64,000 bases of DNA. It comes from Pachyseris speciosa (Eukaryota; Cnidaria; Anthozoa; Scleractinia; Pachyseridae). Where the stretch lies: NCBI GenBank assembly GCA_016490735.1, contig JAEMWC010000248.1:138501-202500 (forward strand), given 5' to 3'. The position numbers and the translations under genes were made by a program. The stretch's first letter is position 1, and every line of letters begins with the position of its first letter. Shown in pieces: positions 1 to 11,204 of the stretch. Below the pieces are notes generated by a model. It saw nothing but the letters and a program-made list of their open reading frames with translations. It was not told where the DNA came from and did no database searches.

Positions 1-1036
1 AGAATGCTGTCCTTAGAAGGCAAAACCGAGTTTTATAAAAGGCAGATTTAAAATTTTAACAAAAAGAAAACAAGAGTATTGCAGATTTTATGCTAAAAAC
101 CATAAAGAAAAGCTTAAGCTTATCAAAATATTGCCGAATGAAAATCGACATAGAGAAAGCAACTTGCAAATACCACGAACAATATTCAAACCAGTTCTGT
201 GCAAAAGTGATTTAACCACAAGCTATTATTTCAAGAGAGCATATCAAACTTACAAGCTCAATGCCTTTGATGAATCCTTTAGGCTCCTTGAGTATCTCGA
301 TGTTAGGTTTTGCGTTCATTTTGAAACGGTTTGCCGCCAGCGATCAACGACGTACTATCCTACTTCACCTGCCCTTTCGCTTCCGCGCGCGCCTTGTAAG
401 CTTAGCAGCCCGGCCGCTGTTTCACCATGACTCATGTCTTTATTTGGAAGTCACCCGCGGGAAGCTGCCACAAAATCCCGTGCGTTTACAACAAATTGAA
501 ATTATTGGGTTTATTTTATTCAATCTGGTAGGCAGAAACCGGAGGGCCCGGCCCGTGAAGTCTGTCCCGCGCTACGCGATATCTCTAATCCACGCACTTC
601 GTGCACGTGTTCACGAAGGAACCCTTGCCATCTTTTCCCCATTCTTGCATTAAAAGACCGGAAGGTTACCGCAGTCAGAAGCTTTGACATATGGTGGTCT
701 GTGTCACGCAAAAATTATATTTTACTTTTTCTCCACACAGTTTCTCGGCTTTACCTGCTAGGTTCATGAATATTCATGTTTTATAGCTCATCGCTCTAGG
801 ACCCTCAATTGACGAAGGACGTGCGAGCAAAATGTTATATTCCTTTATCAAGATCCGGCAGTTCTTTGAAACCCTCAGATACTCATGATATTTGTAATGT
901 TATCAGCTTCAGGGCTCCTCTCAGCATTTATTGTATTCACGTGTTGATTTAACGGTAAACAAAGAGATTCACTCATCTCTTAATGTCTCCACACTCTTTC
1001 TCATTAGCTGGCTTCACATAATGGAATCGATCATCG
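1..1036. other. No gene recognised
   Basis: I see no recognisable protein, RNA gene or terminal repeat here. About 340-660 is more GC-rich than its surroundings and has short open frames on both strands, none resembling a known family. A minus-strand ATG near 645 in good context opens about 40 codons but has no obvious splice donor, so I do not call it an exon. Confidence 0.4.
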
Positions 1037-1041
1037 GTTAT

Positions 1042-1119
1042 CGCAATCTCGTTCCCAGAGCCCACGTTCCCCTTATTCAGCGGAGCGGGGAACGAGAGAC
1101 TCTGGGATAATCCATTTCA
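1042..1119 (+). repeat. Left terminal inverted repeat
   Basis: A 78-bp terminal repeat starting CGCAATCTCG and ending CCATTTCA, matched in reverse complement by 4735-4812. The repeat is itself partly palindromic: TCCCAGAG pairs with CTCTGGGA and CGTTCCCC pairs with GGGGAACG, so each end could fold into a hairpin, as expected for a structured transposase binding site. Confidence 0.93.
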
Positions 1120-1235
1120 TCGTGACAGGATTCTTGTCATCGGCTCAACTGCGCAGGCTTGAACTCATTTGGGAAATGGCTGCCGAACCGCAAATCTCAG
1201 AAGCTATATTCCGCGAAGCTATTAGGTTTTCTTTG

Positions 1236-1690
1236 GGAAAACTCGGACAGCCAGAGCAGGAATTAAAACAGGAGCACCTTGAAGCCATAAAGGCAATCAG
1301 TGTGGACAAAAAGGATGTCTCAGCAGTGTTGATTTACCAATGTTTGATTTCCTTCGCGATCGTAAAGGAGAACTTCATACTAGTACGTATAAGCAAAAAG
1401 ACTGGCTGTGTGGTAACCGTGGTTTCCCCGTTAAACGCGTTAATGAAGGACCAAATTAAAAAAACTGGAACGTTTTCTTAATGTTTGTGTGATACAAAGA
1501 GTCGCGATAGAGGATGGAGAAAGTAAGGTTTCTTTACCTAAAAATGCACGAAAATGCAGTTGTTCGGGCACCCAGAGGTGTTCGTGGATAACAGGAATGT
1601 GGCTAAAATGTTAAAGGAAAGGCATTTTCAAGAAAGTGTCCGAGCAATTGTTATTGATGGGGCTCATTTAGTTCTGCAGTGGTATGTATA
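1236..1690 (+). pseudogene. RecQ-like helicase, N-terminal part (broken)
   Basis: The frame at 1236-1460 reads as a RecQ-type superfamily 2 helicase start (EAIKAISVD, then SPLNALMKDQI), but the Walker A stretch expected between AVL and IYQCL is deleted. A second block at about 1563-1682 continues the fold (FGHPEVFVDNRNVAKML, then AIVIDGAHLVLQW); the Walker B box DEAH has become DGAH. The blocks are in different frames with a stop between them. A splice-donor-like GTATGT follows the second block. Such helicases unwind DNA using ATP; this copy cannot bind ATP normally. It is a transposon passenger, not the host RecQ gene. Confidence 0.82.
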
Positions 1691-2150
1691 AAAATACTCG
1701 TGCTGTTTTTCTGATCGATGTTGATACTTTGGCAATAATATTGTAATTTAAAATAAAGAGTAACTTCAAACTTGATTCAGTTGTATTCGACCTCTGCCAT
1801 ATTTTTACGAAGTAATCATAATCTTACTGCTTTGCGTTTGGTCGCTTCTTAAATATTCTGATAGTTGCTGTGTATGTTTTAGTAAGACCACTTAAAAAGT
1901 TAAATGAGGGAAAGCTGCATTAGGTACAATAAATATTTAATCATCGGTTTCCTTCCATTTTACCAAGATAGACATTCAGAGATGATAATAAATTAAGTTT
2001 TCTTTTTGGGAGTGGGGATTGGGTGCACTAAAATTATTTTCTTAACATAGAGAGAAAAATGTATTCACTTTTTTAGCTATTACTGTATCTTGTTGGCTAA
2101 GAAGCTCATATTTACCTGACTTCTATCACTGGTTAATAGATTAACACCTC

Positions 2151-2490
2151 ATGAGGGGCATGAATCAAAACTTTTTTGTTCAAGGTCCACGTTCAGGCCA
2201 GCTGAATAACATTCGACAAATTGTCCATATTGGAGTTCCTTACACAATGGAGGAATACTGCCAAGAAATGGGTAAACCTGGTAGAGATGGTCATCCAGCC
2301 AAGGCGATATTTACTTCAATTAATATGACATATCAAAATCAAGACAAAAAACATGGCAGATGTGATGAGAAACTATGTGCAATCAAGGCAATGTAAAAGG
2401 AAATTAATACTAAGTTACTTTGACCACAAAGTTCCCGCTATCCCAGGGCCTGCATACATCTGCTGTGATTTTCAGTCTTGTCTGCACTTG
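2151..2490 (+). pseudogene. RecQ-like helicase, C-terminal part (broken)
   Basis: The frame from about 2190 reads NNIRQIVHIGVPYTMEEYCQ and then GKPGRDGHPAKA, which is helicase motif VI (normally GRAGRDG) of a RecQ protein. After a frame change, about 2356-2490 reads CKRKLILSYFDH and later CCDFQ, matching the cysteine-containing zinc-binding region that follows the RecQ helicase core. Order and strand agree with the N-terminal fragment 460 bp upstream, and the gap could include a former intron. Frame breaks and changed motif residues make it a pseudogene. Confidence 0.8.
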
Positions 2491-3234
2491 TGATGATTGC
2501 CAGCTTGTAAGAGCTGTAGATGACCTGTACTTTATGGAGACTATTTCCAGTGATCAGGTTGGTGATACAGTATATCCAACAATCCAATGGGTGATGAGGC
2601 CTCCTTCAAAGTTAATGTTCAGGCAGAAATTAAAAGTGACCTTTATACCGGCTTAAACTAGGTAGGGGTACAGTTGGCAGGGTGGTCCTCACAAGTGGTT
2701 TTGCAATTTCTCTCACTGATTCAGTCTTGAAACACAAGAATTAAAATCTTCTGAAAAAGTGGAAGACATTGTTCCTATAAATATAGTTGTGAGCTCACTC
2801 AAACATTTTTTGATATTATCCAGTAGCATATAGCATGCATGAAAGAGCTAAACTTAGGGTTGCTCAATATTATGATTGAGTTAAAGGTTTAATGATGTAG
2901 CCAAAACTTGATAGAGGGCAAAGTCACACAGAAATAGTTTTAAGCCTAATTTAGTACTGATGAACTAACCCCATAATAATATTGCAGGGAAATATGGCTT
3001 TAAACTAAAAAGAACCCTGCAAGAAATACTAAATAAATTTGGAAATATTAACACAGGTTAGATTCTTGTAAATAAAGAAACCAGTTTTCTTCCCAACCTT
3101 TCCAAGTTTGCCCTGTAATGAAAATGATAATTATCAACAAATACAAACAAATTTATATGAAATATTGTAACAGTCCCCAACTAATCATGTTCATGTTAAC
3201 ACTTCAGCTTGGTCCTAAATACTGTTCTAGCCTG
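2491..3234. other. Transposon interior without recognised gene
   Basis: This part of the RecQ/ZAD element holds AT-rich sequence. A 78-codon open frame at 2420-2656 runs on from the helicase zinc region but matches nothing I recognise. Confidence 0.4.
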
Positions 3235-3640
3235 GATACACTGAATACCGTGCCATAAACTAATCCATCTCATCATCTAAACTGTCCTCTTCTTCCTCAT
3301 CATCACTTCCATCCTAATCATTATCACAACCAGAGTCTTTACAGTTTGAATAATGGATTTGTTGCTGGTTGGTTCTTGTGTCAGGTTGACCATGTGTGTG
3401 AAGGAAGTGCATCAAGCTGATCTAACAGCCTCTACGAGATAGACAACAAACTATTAAGAGTCCTTCCTGGTTGATGTTCAAATGGCTTTTGCCCTCTGAC
3501 CACCTTTATCATCTCTTTGATGTAATCAGAGGTACATGTTGTACATGCATGTGTATGGCTAGTTGACTCAGGGACAATGTTACTTTGTCTGCCATAATGC
3601 TTAGCTACCTCTTTTAACAAGAAATTTGAGGACGATGATC
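3235..3640 (-). pseudogene. Possible C-terminal part of transposon-encoded minus-strand gene
   Basis: On the minus strand, an open stretch at 3432-3620 (with THACTTCTSDYIKEMI) is followed after a break by a strongly acidic run (SDDEEEEDSLDDEMD, about 3250-3300) ending in a stop. Acidic tails of this kind are common at protein C-termini. Its position downstream of the ZAD-like domain on the same strand inside the same element suggests one decayed gene. No catalytic motif is visible. Confidence 0.35.
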
Positions 3641-4439
3641 ATTGCACCACTTTAAGAGTTTTAGAAGCCGTGTGTCCTTGTCACTTGTCTTCAGTCATCT
3701 CACCATCATTTGTACTGCTGCATTTTATACCCTCAGCAAATGGGTATTTGCCAAACAACAACATATTAAGATTAGTTTAGTTTATTTAATTTATCTATGA
3801 AATAATATTACAGAAATATGCACTGCCCGCAGTTAGCAAAGGCTAGTCAGGGCGAGCAGTGTTAAATACGTATATTGTAAAATAAATAAAAGATTTACAG
3901 AGCAAGAGATTCAAAATTCTAGACAATTTATAAATACATCAAAACATTTAAGATATGGCAAGAGAACAGAACAAAATAAAATAACACAACAGGCAAGAAT
4001 GAGGTATTGCATGACCTTTACTACATTTTTTCAATTATAATATTACTCCTACAATAAAAAACACGATCGGATTGTACAATGACTGGCAGATCAGAGATCA
4101 TGATCGACCCAACCAACCTCACTATTACGAAGACCAGCCTTGCTAGAATTACTACATTCTGACTTTGTTGAACAATCGGAGCCCTCTGCAGCCAATTCGG
4201 TAGAGTTCTTGGTCGCTGTTCCTGAAGGGTTTCACAAGCCTTTTCTTTGGGGTAAATAGGAGTAAATCATCTGCAGGCTCTTCTGAACATCAGGAACTGA
4301 TGATCCATGTTGGTTCACATCATTCCGTTAACCGCGTTTGACCACCCGTGACTCCACTACCGATGGACTTTCTGTTGCTTTTTTACCTCTCTTAAATCTC
4401 AAAGAGGCCTTCTTGCTTTTCCCGAGACTTCAGACACAG
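3641..4439. other. Transposon interior, degenerate
   Basis: About 3770-3870 holds a short segment resembling a retroelement 3' tail (CACTGCCCGCAGTTAGCAAA region). The rest is a broken continuation of the minus-strand gene, with no frame I can follow. Confidence 0.35.
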
Positions 4440-4640
4440 ACTCCTTAATTCCGAAAATTGATTCACACGGCCATAACAATTTCTACAAATTTTCCTAGGA
4501 AATCCATCGCCGTCGAAGGTATTTAGCCCCGTGATTTCTTCCAAAGGGTTTTAGAAGCCTTTCATTTTGTGCCTTTTCTCCAAACAAGTCAATTGGATTG
4601 TTCTTAACCTCTAAATTGCAGCATCTACAAAGATGAATAA
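4440..4640 (-). pseudogene. ZAD-like zinc-finger domain of transposon protein (frameshifted)
   Basis: Reading the minus strand from about 4625, one frame gives RCCNLEVKNNPIDLFGEKA; after a frameshift the next gives TFDGDGFPRKICRNCYGRV and SELRSLCLKSREKQEGLF. The CC...LF...DG.P..IC..C layout fits a ZAD-like domain, a treble-clef zinc module found at the N-terminus of many DNA-binding proteins and some transposon proteins. It lies about 95 bp inside the right TIR, where the start of a transposon gene would be expected. The frameshift makes it a pseudogene. Confidence 0.6.
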
Positions 4641-4734
4641 TGACTTGACGATACCTTCCCTGACTTCTAAGTCCGCCATTTTAAGCTTTGAAACTTCTGC
4701 TCATGCTCAGTTTTCAGCCAATCAAAAAATTAGC

Positions 4735-4812
4735 TGAAATGGATTATCCCAGAGTCTCTCGTTCCCCGCTCCGCTGAATAAGGGGAACGTGGGCTCTGGG
4801 AACGAGATTGCG
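4735..4812 (-). repeat. Right terminal inverted repeat
   Basis: Reverse complement of 1042-1119, with no mismatch that I can find. It is followed directly by GTTAT, the same five bases that precede the left end. Confidence 0.93.
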
Positions 4813-4817
4813 GTTAT

Positions 4818-6300
4818 CGAACAAACGAATCGTACGCGGTTGCGCGAAAGTTTTGCGAAACTCCCCGCAGGCTAAAAACTGAGTGGAATTTTAATCTACC
4901 GAAAGAAACATAATTCGTGTAGGGGAGTATAATGCAATTTTCGGAATTTTTTGAGGAGCTGTGATTCTTGTGTTTAAACCTGATAGCCCACAAGAACATG
5001 AAGTCAGCACACAAGTATTTTCAAAGCGCGAGAAATCTGCACCACTAATTTCAACGGAAAATTTGGACTTTTCAAAGCCATTAACGTGAGCACCAACAGG
5101 TGGAGTAAACTACACTTAATTTCTCGTTGCAGTATCACTGCTTGATCAAACATATAGGTCATGAATACAGGAAATGAGTACCAAATATAAAATGCCTTGA
5201 TATTTAACCAAATTCTCCCAATTTGTACCATAATGGATATGGGGAGGGAGCAAGGAGAAAATGCATGTTGATATCAGAGCCTATAGAGCGAAGAAAGAGC
5301 AAAAGGGGCAACCAAATGGCAGTCTCAACCCTTGTAAAGAGGGGTGAATTGTAACGTAATCTTATATGATACGATCTCCTTTGAAATCAGAAGAGTGTTT
5401 TATTGCAGCGACAAATTTTAACTGAAGCTTGGGTTCAATATCAGAATGTTAGGAATACCAATTTTCCATACGACAGTAAAATAATTGAGATACGGGTCCT
5501 CTAGAAAGCCGCATCAGAGTAATATATGGACGTATGAGGTCCAGCATAAGCTGTCAGTATACTTATACCAAGAAAATATCTGAATCGCATATACTTGGGT
5601 CAGGATGCACAAGAGTACAGACGCAACGTTATACTATACGGGATCATTAAATAGACAGTCATTTTCGTCTAGGATCAATCTATTTATCCGCTCACGCTAT
5701 GTGATCACTCTCGTACCATTTGTTATTCCACGCAATTTAAGTTTTAGGCTCGTAACACGAAAAAACGTCTCGCATTCCCTTGAAAGTCGTCCAGAAATTT
5801 TTCGACTTAAGCACAAGTTTCTGTTGGTTCCCCTTCATCTTGGCACAAACACATGTATTACTTGGCCAAAAGATAATCAGCTGAAGATAAGAACTTCTCA
5901 GACCCAGATTACTGAGAAAGTCGCTAAGCCGGAGCTGACACTTGGAGCTTTCCCTTCAGCACACTCATTCAACATATTTTTTTAGTATTGTGATATTATT
6001 TGGTGGAATGCGGGATCTCTGTTACCTAGATAGACTATAAAAACTCCCGCCAGAAAATAGGTTCTCAAATAATTCTCTAAAGGAACGCGATGACACATTT
6101 GGAGATCCCTTAAATTTCTGGTCATACACGGATACATGCCAGGTATCATGCCCCTAACTGAAAACTCTTCAGTTTGCAGTTGTATCAGGGATCATGTGCA
6201 ATTTTAAGCTGATCTCAAGACTTTTTCCCACTTAACAGCATTCATCAACAGTGCGCAGTGAGGCACAATTAACTGCACAGCACTAGTTAAATAAAAACAA
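4818..6300. other. No gene recognised
   Basis: Open frames up to 126 codons occur (for example 5605-5985, plus strand) but show no family resemblance, no flanking splice signals and no compositional sign of coding. Confidence 0.4.
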
Positions 6301-6309
6301 AAATAAAAA

Positions 6310-6540
6310 TAAACGTTTATAACTCGTTCTCGTTTCAAGCAATCAAAAATCCCTACGCCCATTTCACAAAGCTATGTTGTGGGATATTTGCGAATTTTTT
6401 GGTGATTTTTAATTTGAGTATACGGGAAATACTGGAAATATTTTTTTTATATTTAACGAAGGCTTAAAATTGGAATTTGAAGTTGAAAATTAGTAGGTAA
6501 ACACCATTAGTAATATTGTCCAGATCGATATGAAATTAGT
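6310..6540 (+). repeat. Dispersed repeat, copy 1
   Basis: This stretch resembles 9480-9700 in order: both contain TTTCAAGCAATCAAAAATCC, then a T/G-rich region, then TTTAACGAAGG, GGAATTTGAA and a short AT-rich end. The copies differ by substitutions and small indels. Family unknown; no coding capacity. Confidence 0.6.
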
Positions 6541-6558
6541 ACTGATCATATCACTTAC

Positions 6559-6614
6559 CTCGTTCCCAGAGCTTCTCCTTTAGAATTTGAGAGTGCAAAA
6601 ACTCTGGGAACGAG
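6559..6614. repeat. 56-bp foldback with the RecQ-transposon end motif
   Basis: CTCGTTCCCAGAG at the left and its exact reverse complement CTCTGGGAACGAG at the right enclose about 30 bp. The arm is the same 13-bp motif found near the outer ends of the 1037-4817 transposon, so this is probably a very small relative of that element. The right flank starts GTTAT, as it does for the large element. Confidence 0.7.
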
Positions 6615-6713
6615 GTTATCACTTGCACGCAGTCGAATCATGCACCGAGATTTTCCCCTCTGAAAAAGACTTCATAAGAGGCCAGTAATTCCATTTAATC
6701 TATACAGCACCAC

Positions 6714-6970
6714 AAATAAAACTGGTTACAGTTCTCTGTTGTAAATAAGTAACTGAGAAATATTGCCAGCTATACACAATTCTAAAAAAACCGGATCACT
6801 TGATAATGAAATTCCAGGGTTTTGATTGGCGTAGAGGCGTAGAGGCCAAATAAAACTGGTTACAGTTCTCTGTTGTAAATAAGTAACTGAGAAATATTGC
6901 CAGCTATACACAATTCTAAAAAAACCGGATCACTTGATAATGAAATTCCAGGGTTTTGATTGGCGTAGAG
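6714..6970 (+). repeat. Tandem duplication, 134-bp unit
   Basis: The unit at 6714-6847 is repeated at 6848 to about 6970 with no difference that I can see, joined at a short GGCGTAGAGG overlap. The perfect match implies a recent event. It is non-coding. Confidence 0.9.
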
Positions 6971-8635
6971 GCCAGAAGATATCATCTACATGCGAGCTGT
7001 TGCCAGTGAATCGTTCGTTTTTGGTCACTTTTGCAAAATTATCAAAATCTGACATTATTTAAAACTGTTTTTTTATATATTAAAAAATATATATATTCCA
7101 ATCGCGCTTGTTGGACGTAAGATCATGATAATCAACTCGTCTCTACGTCCCTTCTAGAAGGGACGCTTTCATGGTACCAGCTGGTTATTTGTTCAAAGTG
7201 TGACTGAAGATTCGAAAACCAGCATATCGTGAGTGCGGATAAATCTAGTTGGTTAGGGTTGGCTACTTGGGCAGATTAGTAGAGATTTTTAGGTGGAATG
7301 AGACACTTTTCCAAAGCCGAAAAAATTAGTCTCTCATCCACTCGTTTTACAGTCAGCAGGGGCAGGAGCCCAGGAGCAAATCCATGTTGCGGTCAGAACA
7401 GAGAGTGGAGCTCCGGATCAGACGTACACGCCCCTAACCACTCGTCGGATTAAAGCGACAACAGCTCGCATGCGGTAAATTGAATTAAAAGAGAAAGTTA
7501 ATTACACATAAATATCTGTTCGCACGTGTTGCACAAGGACCCTGTTGAGTTAGGAAGCAAACGAGACTGAATTTTTGTGTGGGTGCTTGAAGCAACACGT
7601 ACTCCTTTATCACGATCAACTGATAAATTTGCGCCAACACGATTTTAGCAAAATGTCTCTTTATAGTGGAAGTTACATGGCTACAGCTAATGCTTCCTTT
7701 CAATGCGCGGCACTGCAAAATTTATGGGCGCATAATGATTCCGTACGTGAAACGAAGACGGGAAACAGACGGAAGTGTAAGGATGTCGATGCGTTTCGGA
7801 CTTTGTACCGTATACGTGTGTTTTCTGAATCCTGACATAAATGTATACTGTCCGGATATTTTATTTGCATACCCTGAAATGTACGGATACATATGCAGGG
7901 CTGTATACGTCCTTATATCACCCTAGCTGTGTATTACTTTGCGGAATGATAAAGTACGACATTAGGGCCCTCATAGCAATCATCTTGTGCAATGCCATAA
8001 TAAATATGGAGGATGTTCAAATGGACAATAAAAGCAATTATATCATTACACCTAGTAGTGACAATTACAGGCGATCTTGATTTACAATAGGGAAATCTAT
8101 AAGGCGACATTACGACCCTGAAGGCAGAAACGCAACTACACGGCCATGTCATAAAAATTGATTTCCTTCTCTTAGGTTAGCAGTTCATCGACTTACAACA
8201 CTAACGAGCGTTTCGATGAGTAAATAAGAAACCTTGACTGCGTGGCATATTGCAGTATTTTCTTTCTGAAGAAGAGCTCTCAGCTAGGTTTTATAAAGTT
8301 TACCGTTGTCTTTATATCAAGACAAAGACATTCAGTACATTTAGAAACACTTTTTCATTGCCTTGGGACCCCTAGATAGCGCAATGTCTCTCTGTTAAAC
8401 AGTTACCAAGGATATGAATTGACAACTGTTTATTTAAGGTGCACAGTGTTACTGTTAGCGCACTATTCTCATTACAGTTCAAAATTGCGTTCAAATTGCG
8501 AGGAAGCAGTACCTCTGGCATTATACAAAACCCCCGTTTGTCACAAAGAGGTAGATTTGAAATGATTTCTAGGAACGAAAAGAAACGAATATACTTATTT
8601 TATGGCGCGTTTTCCAAGACACAATCACTAATGTA
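6971..8635. other. No gene recognised
   Basis: Overlapping open frames around 7575-8080 on both strands carry no recognisable domain. The one distinct small feature is a 20-bp perfect palindrome at 7146-7165. Confidence 0.4.
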
Positions 8636-8955
8636 GTCTCCTTCGCAGCCGTTATTAGGGTCGTCACGTAACGCTCCTCCCCACTAACGGCTGCTCACTC
8701 GAACTCTGCATTCCTTTCCCTCCGTTACCGAGAACCAATAAAATGAAAGTAATTCTTGGCAGCTACGCCAATCATATTTCTCGTTATATTTGCCGCCAAA
8801 AACACAACAAGACGAGGACAAGGACCAGGTTTCTAGAAAATGGAAGCCTGCTCCTTATAGGTCAGTTTGAGGGAAAGGAATGCAGAGCTCGAGTGAGCAG
8901 CCGTTAGTGGTGAGGAGCGTTGCGTGACGAGCCAAATAACGGCTACGAAGGAGAC
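8636..8955. mobile_element. 320-bp MITE with long TIRs, TA target site
   Basis: The left arm (from 8636, GTCTCCTTCG, about 85 bp) is closely matched in reverse complement by the right arm ending CGAAGGAGAC at 8955. TA lies directly outside both ends (8634-8635 and 8956-8957), the target duplication typical of Tc1/mariner-type transposition. No coding sequence lies between the arms, so it is non-autonomous. Confidence 0.88.
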
Positions 8956-9158
8956 TATCACTGATGTTGCAGTCCATTTTCTATGATTTTTCTATATGGC
9001 TTGAGACAACTGCAAATAGTTTCAATGCACATAACATGTTCTGTGGTTGCTATTTTTTTTCTAATTCCTTATATATAAATGACTAATCCGCCTAGATTAG
9101 CCAGTGCTATTTTCGGATCAGTCACGTTTGTAAATGTGTTTTTGAAATCTTAATTAAA

Positions 9159-9193
9159 TATCATCATATCATCATCATATCATCATATCATAC
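9159..9193 (+). repeat. ATCAT microsatellite
   Basis: Short tandem run of ATCATC/ATATC units. Confidence 0.85.
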
Positions 9194-10746
9194 ATCTTTG
9201 GATTCATCCAAACTACACGGCGGTGCCCCTTTAACAGGAATCCAATTAATTTCGGTTAAGCAATAATAACTTTTCTGGGCGAGGTTCCCTAAATAGGGTG
9301 TATAGTACTTTCTAGAAAAATGACATCCTGGATGGTACACTTCAGCATACAATGCTGCGGGCGTCTTCTACTACCTGGATTAATTACTCCACCTCTCCTT
9401 TAATTAAGTGCACTGGTGTCTTAAGGCGGGAGTTAACCTAAACATCGTTTTTTAGCCGCTTAACATGGATTTCACGTTGATGCCTCGTTCGTGTTTCAAG
9501 CAATCAAAAATCCCTCTGCTCATCTTATTTTGTGAAATATTGGGTGATTTGGGGGTATATTTGGGAAGAAATAATTTTTCTCAAAAGGTTAGTTAAATTT
9601 TGGAAAATATGAAGTATTGAAGATTTAACGAAGGTTTGAAAAAGGAATTTGAAATTAGAAATTAGTGTACGGACACCAAACAGTTCCCCAGTAACCTGCT
9701 GTAACCTGCAGGACCTTTGTGAGGTGGCAACTAACTGGAAGTGTTTCAAACCATTTTAACTTCATAAGAATCCCTTGTTCAAACTCCTTAAAATTATACA
9801 CAAATTCACGTTTACTCCCACCTTAAAAACACCAATATACGCATTTCTATGGTTTTGGAGACGTAAGGATCAGGAAGCACATCAACTGACCCTTCGAAAC
9901 ACTCACATTCTGAGTGGTAAGCGGACACCTCTACTCGATTCCAAGGGAGTTTCCAGAGTGTCCTGTTACTGGATGCCGGACTATTTCTGACCTAGCGGCT
10001 TATCTCGTGGCAAATAAGCCGTTTTTAAATAGCCTCGCCCATAGACATCCTGACAATAATTGGAACTCACGGAAAGCGTGCTGTTTAAAGATCTATTTTT
10101 GGAATTTGTTTTAAAATCGTAAAACAAAACGTGCACATTGATCGCTAGAGAGCGAGCTTGAGAAAGTCAGCTTTTAGTACCTCCCCTTTGCTTCCCGGAC
10201 CTATCCCAGGGTCAATGTTTGCTTAACAAGATCTGTTTAAGGGCCTGACGTCCCTGTGTAGTTTGTTGGCCTTTTGAAAATAGGCCGCATATGATTTTTT
10301 TTTTTACCGAAACGCGGAACTTGCAAAACGAGCGGAAGACAAAGGGAAAAACTTCACTAGGGAAGTTAGCAAATGCTAGTTGTGCTTTGCTTCCGGCCTT
10401 GTGGTGTTCCTGACTTTCAAGACGTGCTGTTTATCATGTTCAAAGAAGGTGACTAAATCCCTTTGGAACCGTCAAAGATGCTTTTAAAGGTGAAGTGGAT
10501 CTAAGTTTTGAGTCCGTGGATGAAATCCTACACTTCGGATTGAGCATTCAAATGAAAGCTATTTCCACCCGTGGGTGTTGTTTATAATGCTTCTTAACGT
10601 GGCACAATTGTGTCTGAGGATGAAATCCGAAAGTGTGACAATTCAAATGAAAGTTTCAGTACTTTTCTGTGGCACAGGTTTTTAAAAACGTTGAAGGTTT
10701 TTTAAGAACGCCTGATCGCAGGTTATGTAGGTTACGGAACGTCCTA
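9194..10746. other. No gene; second copy of dispersed repeat at 9480-9700
   Basis: About 9480-9700 repeats the 6310-6540 sequence. The remainder, including open frames at 9775-10114, shows nothing I can name. Confidence 0.4.
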
Positions 10747-10752
10747 ATACAT

Positions 10753-11198
10753 CAGGGGCACCAACGAGCTAAATCAACCAAAAGCTGTAGAAAGGCATTT
10801 TTAAGTGCCTTATGGTGTTTGAAGTCTGTTTAAAGGGATGTTTTTATAAGCTAGAAAAAGTTCATCTTTTCGGATTCCCTAGCTGAAATTTCAATTGCCC
10901 GAAAATGTTAGGGAACAAAATCTTCCTATGAGAAAATGCAAGCTGAAATGAACTTTCCACGAACTTCCTAGAGAACTATTTTCTTTCCGAAAATGCTAGC
11001 TGACGTTTTTGATTGCCAAAAACAGCCCTCATGACCTTTCCGAAAACCTCAGGGGCTAATATTTCCCAATTTCGAATCTTTTAGGCCACGTTTTAGTCAC
11101 GAAAATCCGAGTGCACTCTTTAATAGACACCGAAAGCGCAAGGCGAACTACCCTCTACCGAACAGATGTCTACCGAAACTTGTCGTTGGGTGCCCCTG
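10753..11198. mobile_element. 446-bp non-autonomous transposon with CAGGGGCACC ends
   Basis: The left end CAGGGGCACCAACGA and the right end TCGTTGGGTGCCCCTG are inverted repeats of about 15 bp with one extra base. ATACAT flanks both sides (10747-10752 and 11199-11204), a 6-bp target duplication. The interior has repeated CCGAAAA/CGAAAAT words but no gene. The superfamily cannot be settled from the ends alone. Confidence 0.83.
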
Positions 11199-11204
11199 AT
11201 ACAT

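Larger units (their letters stand above)
1037..4817. mobile_element. DNA transposon with 78-bp TIRs carrying RecQ-like and ZAD-like gene remnants
   Basis: Bases 1042-1119 and 4735-4812 are inverted copies that I read as identical, and each is flanked outside by GTTAT (1037-1041 and 4813-4817), a probable 5-bp target duplication. Between them are broken RecQ-type helicase segments on the plus strand (1236-2490) and, convergent on the minus strand, a ZAD-like cysteine domain (about 4440-4640) with a possible acidic C-terminus (about 3235-3620). I found no transposase catalytic core. Helicase-encoding DNA transposons are known (some Academ and Kolobok families), but I cannot assign this one. Identical TIRs next to decayed genes suggest recent mobilisation by a transposase supplied elsewhere, or conversion of the ends. 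Confidence 0.85.

Noticed and set aside
1236..2490. Host RecQ/BLM/WRN gene
   Set aside because: It lies within transposon TIRs, lacks Walker A, has DGAH for DEAH and shows frame breaks.
5605..5985. 126-residue open frame, plus strand
   Set aside because: No family resemblance and no supporting signals; a frame this long is expected by chance in 64 kb.
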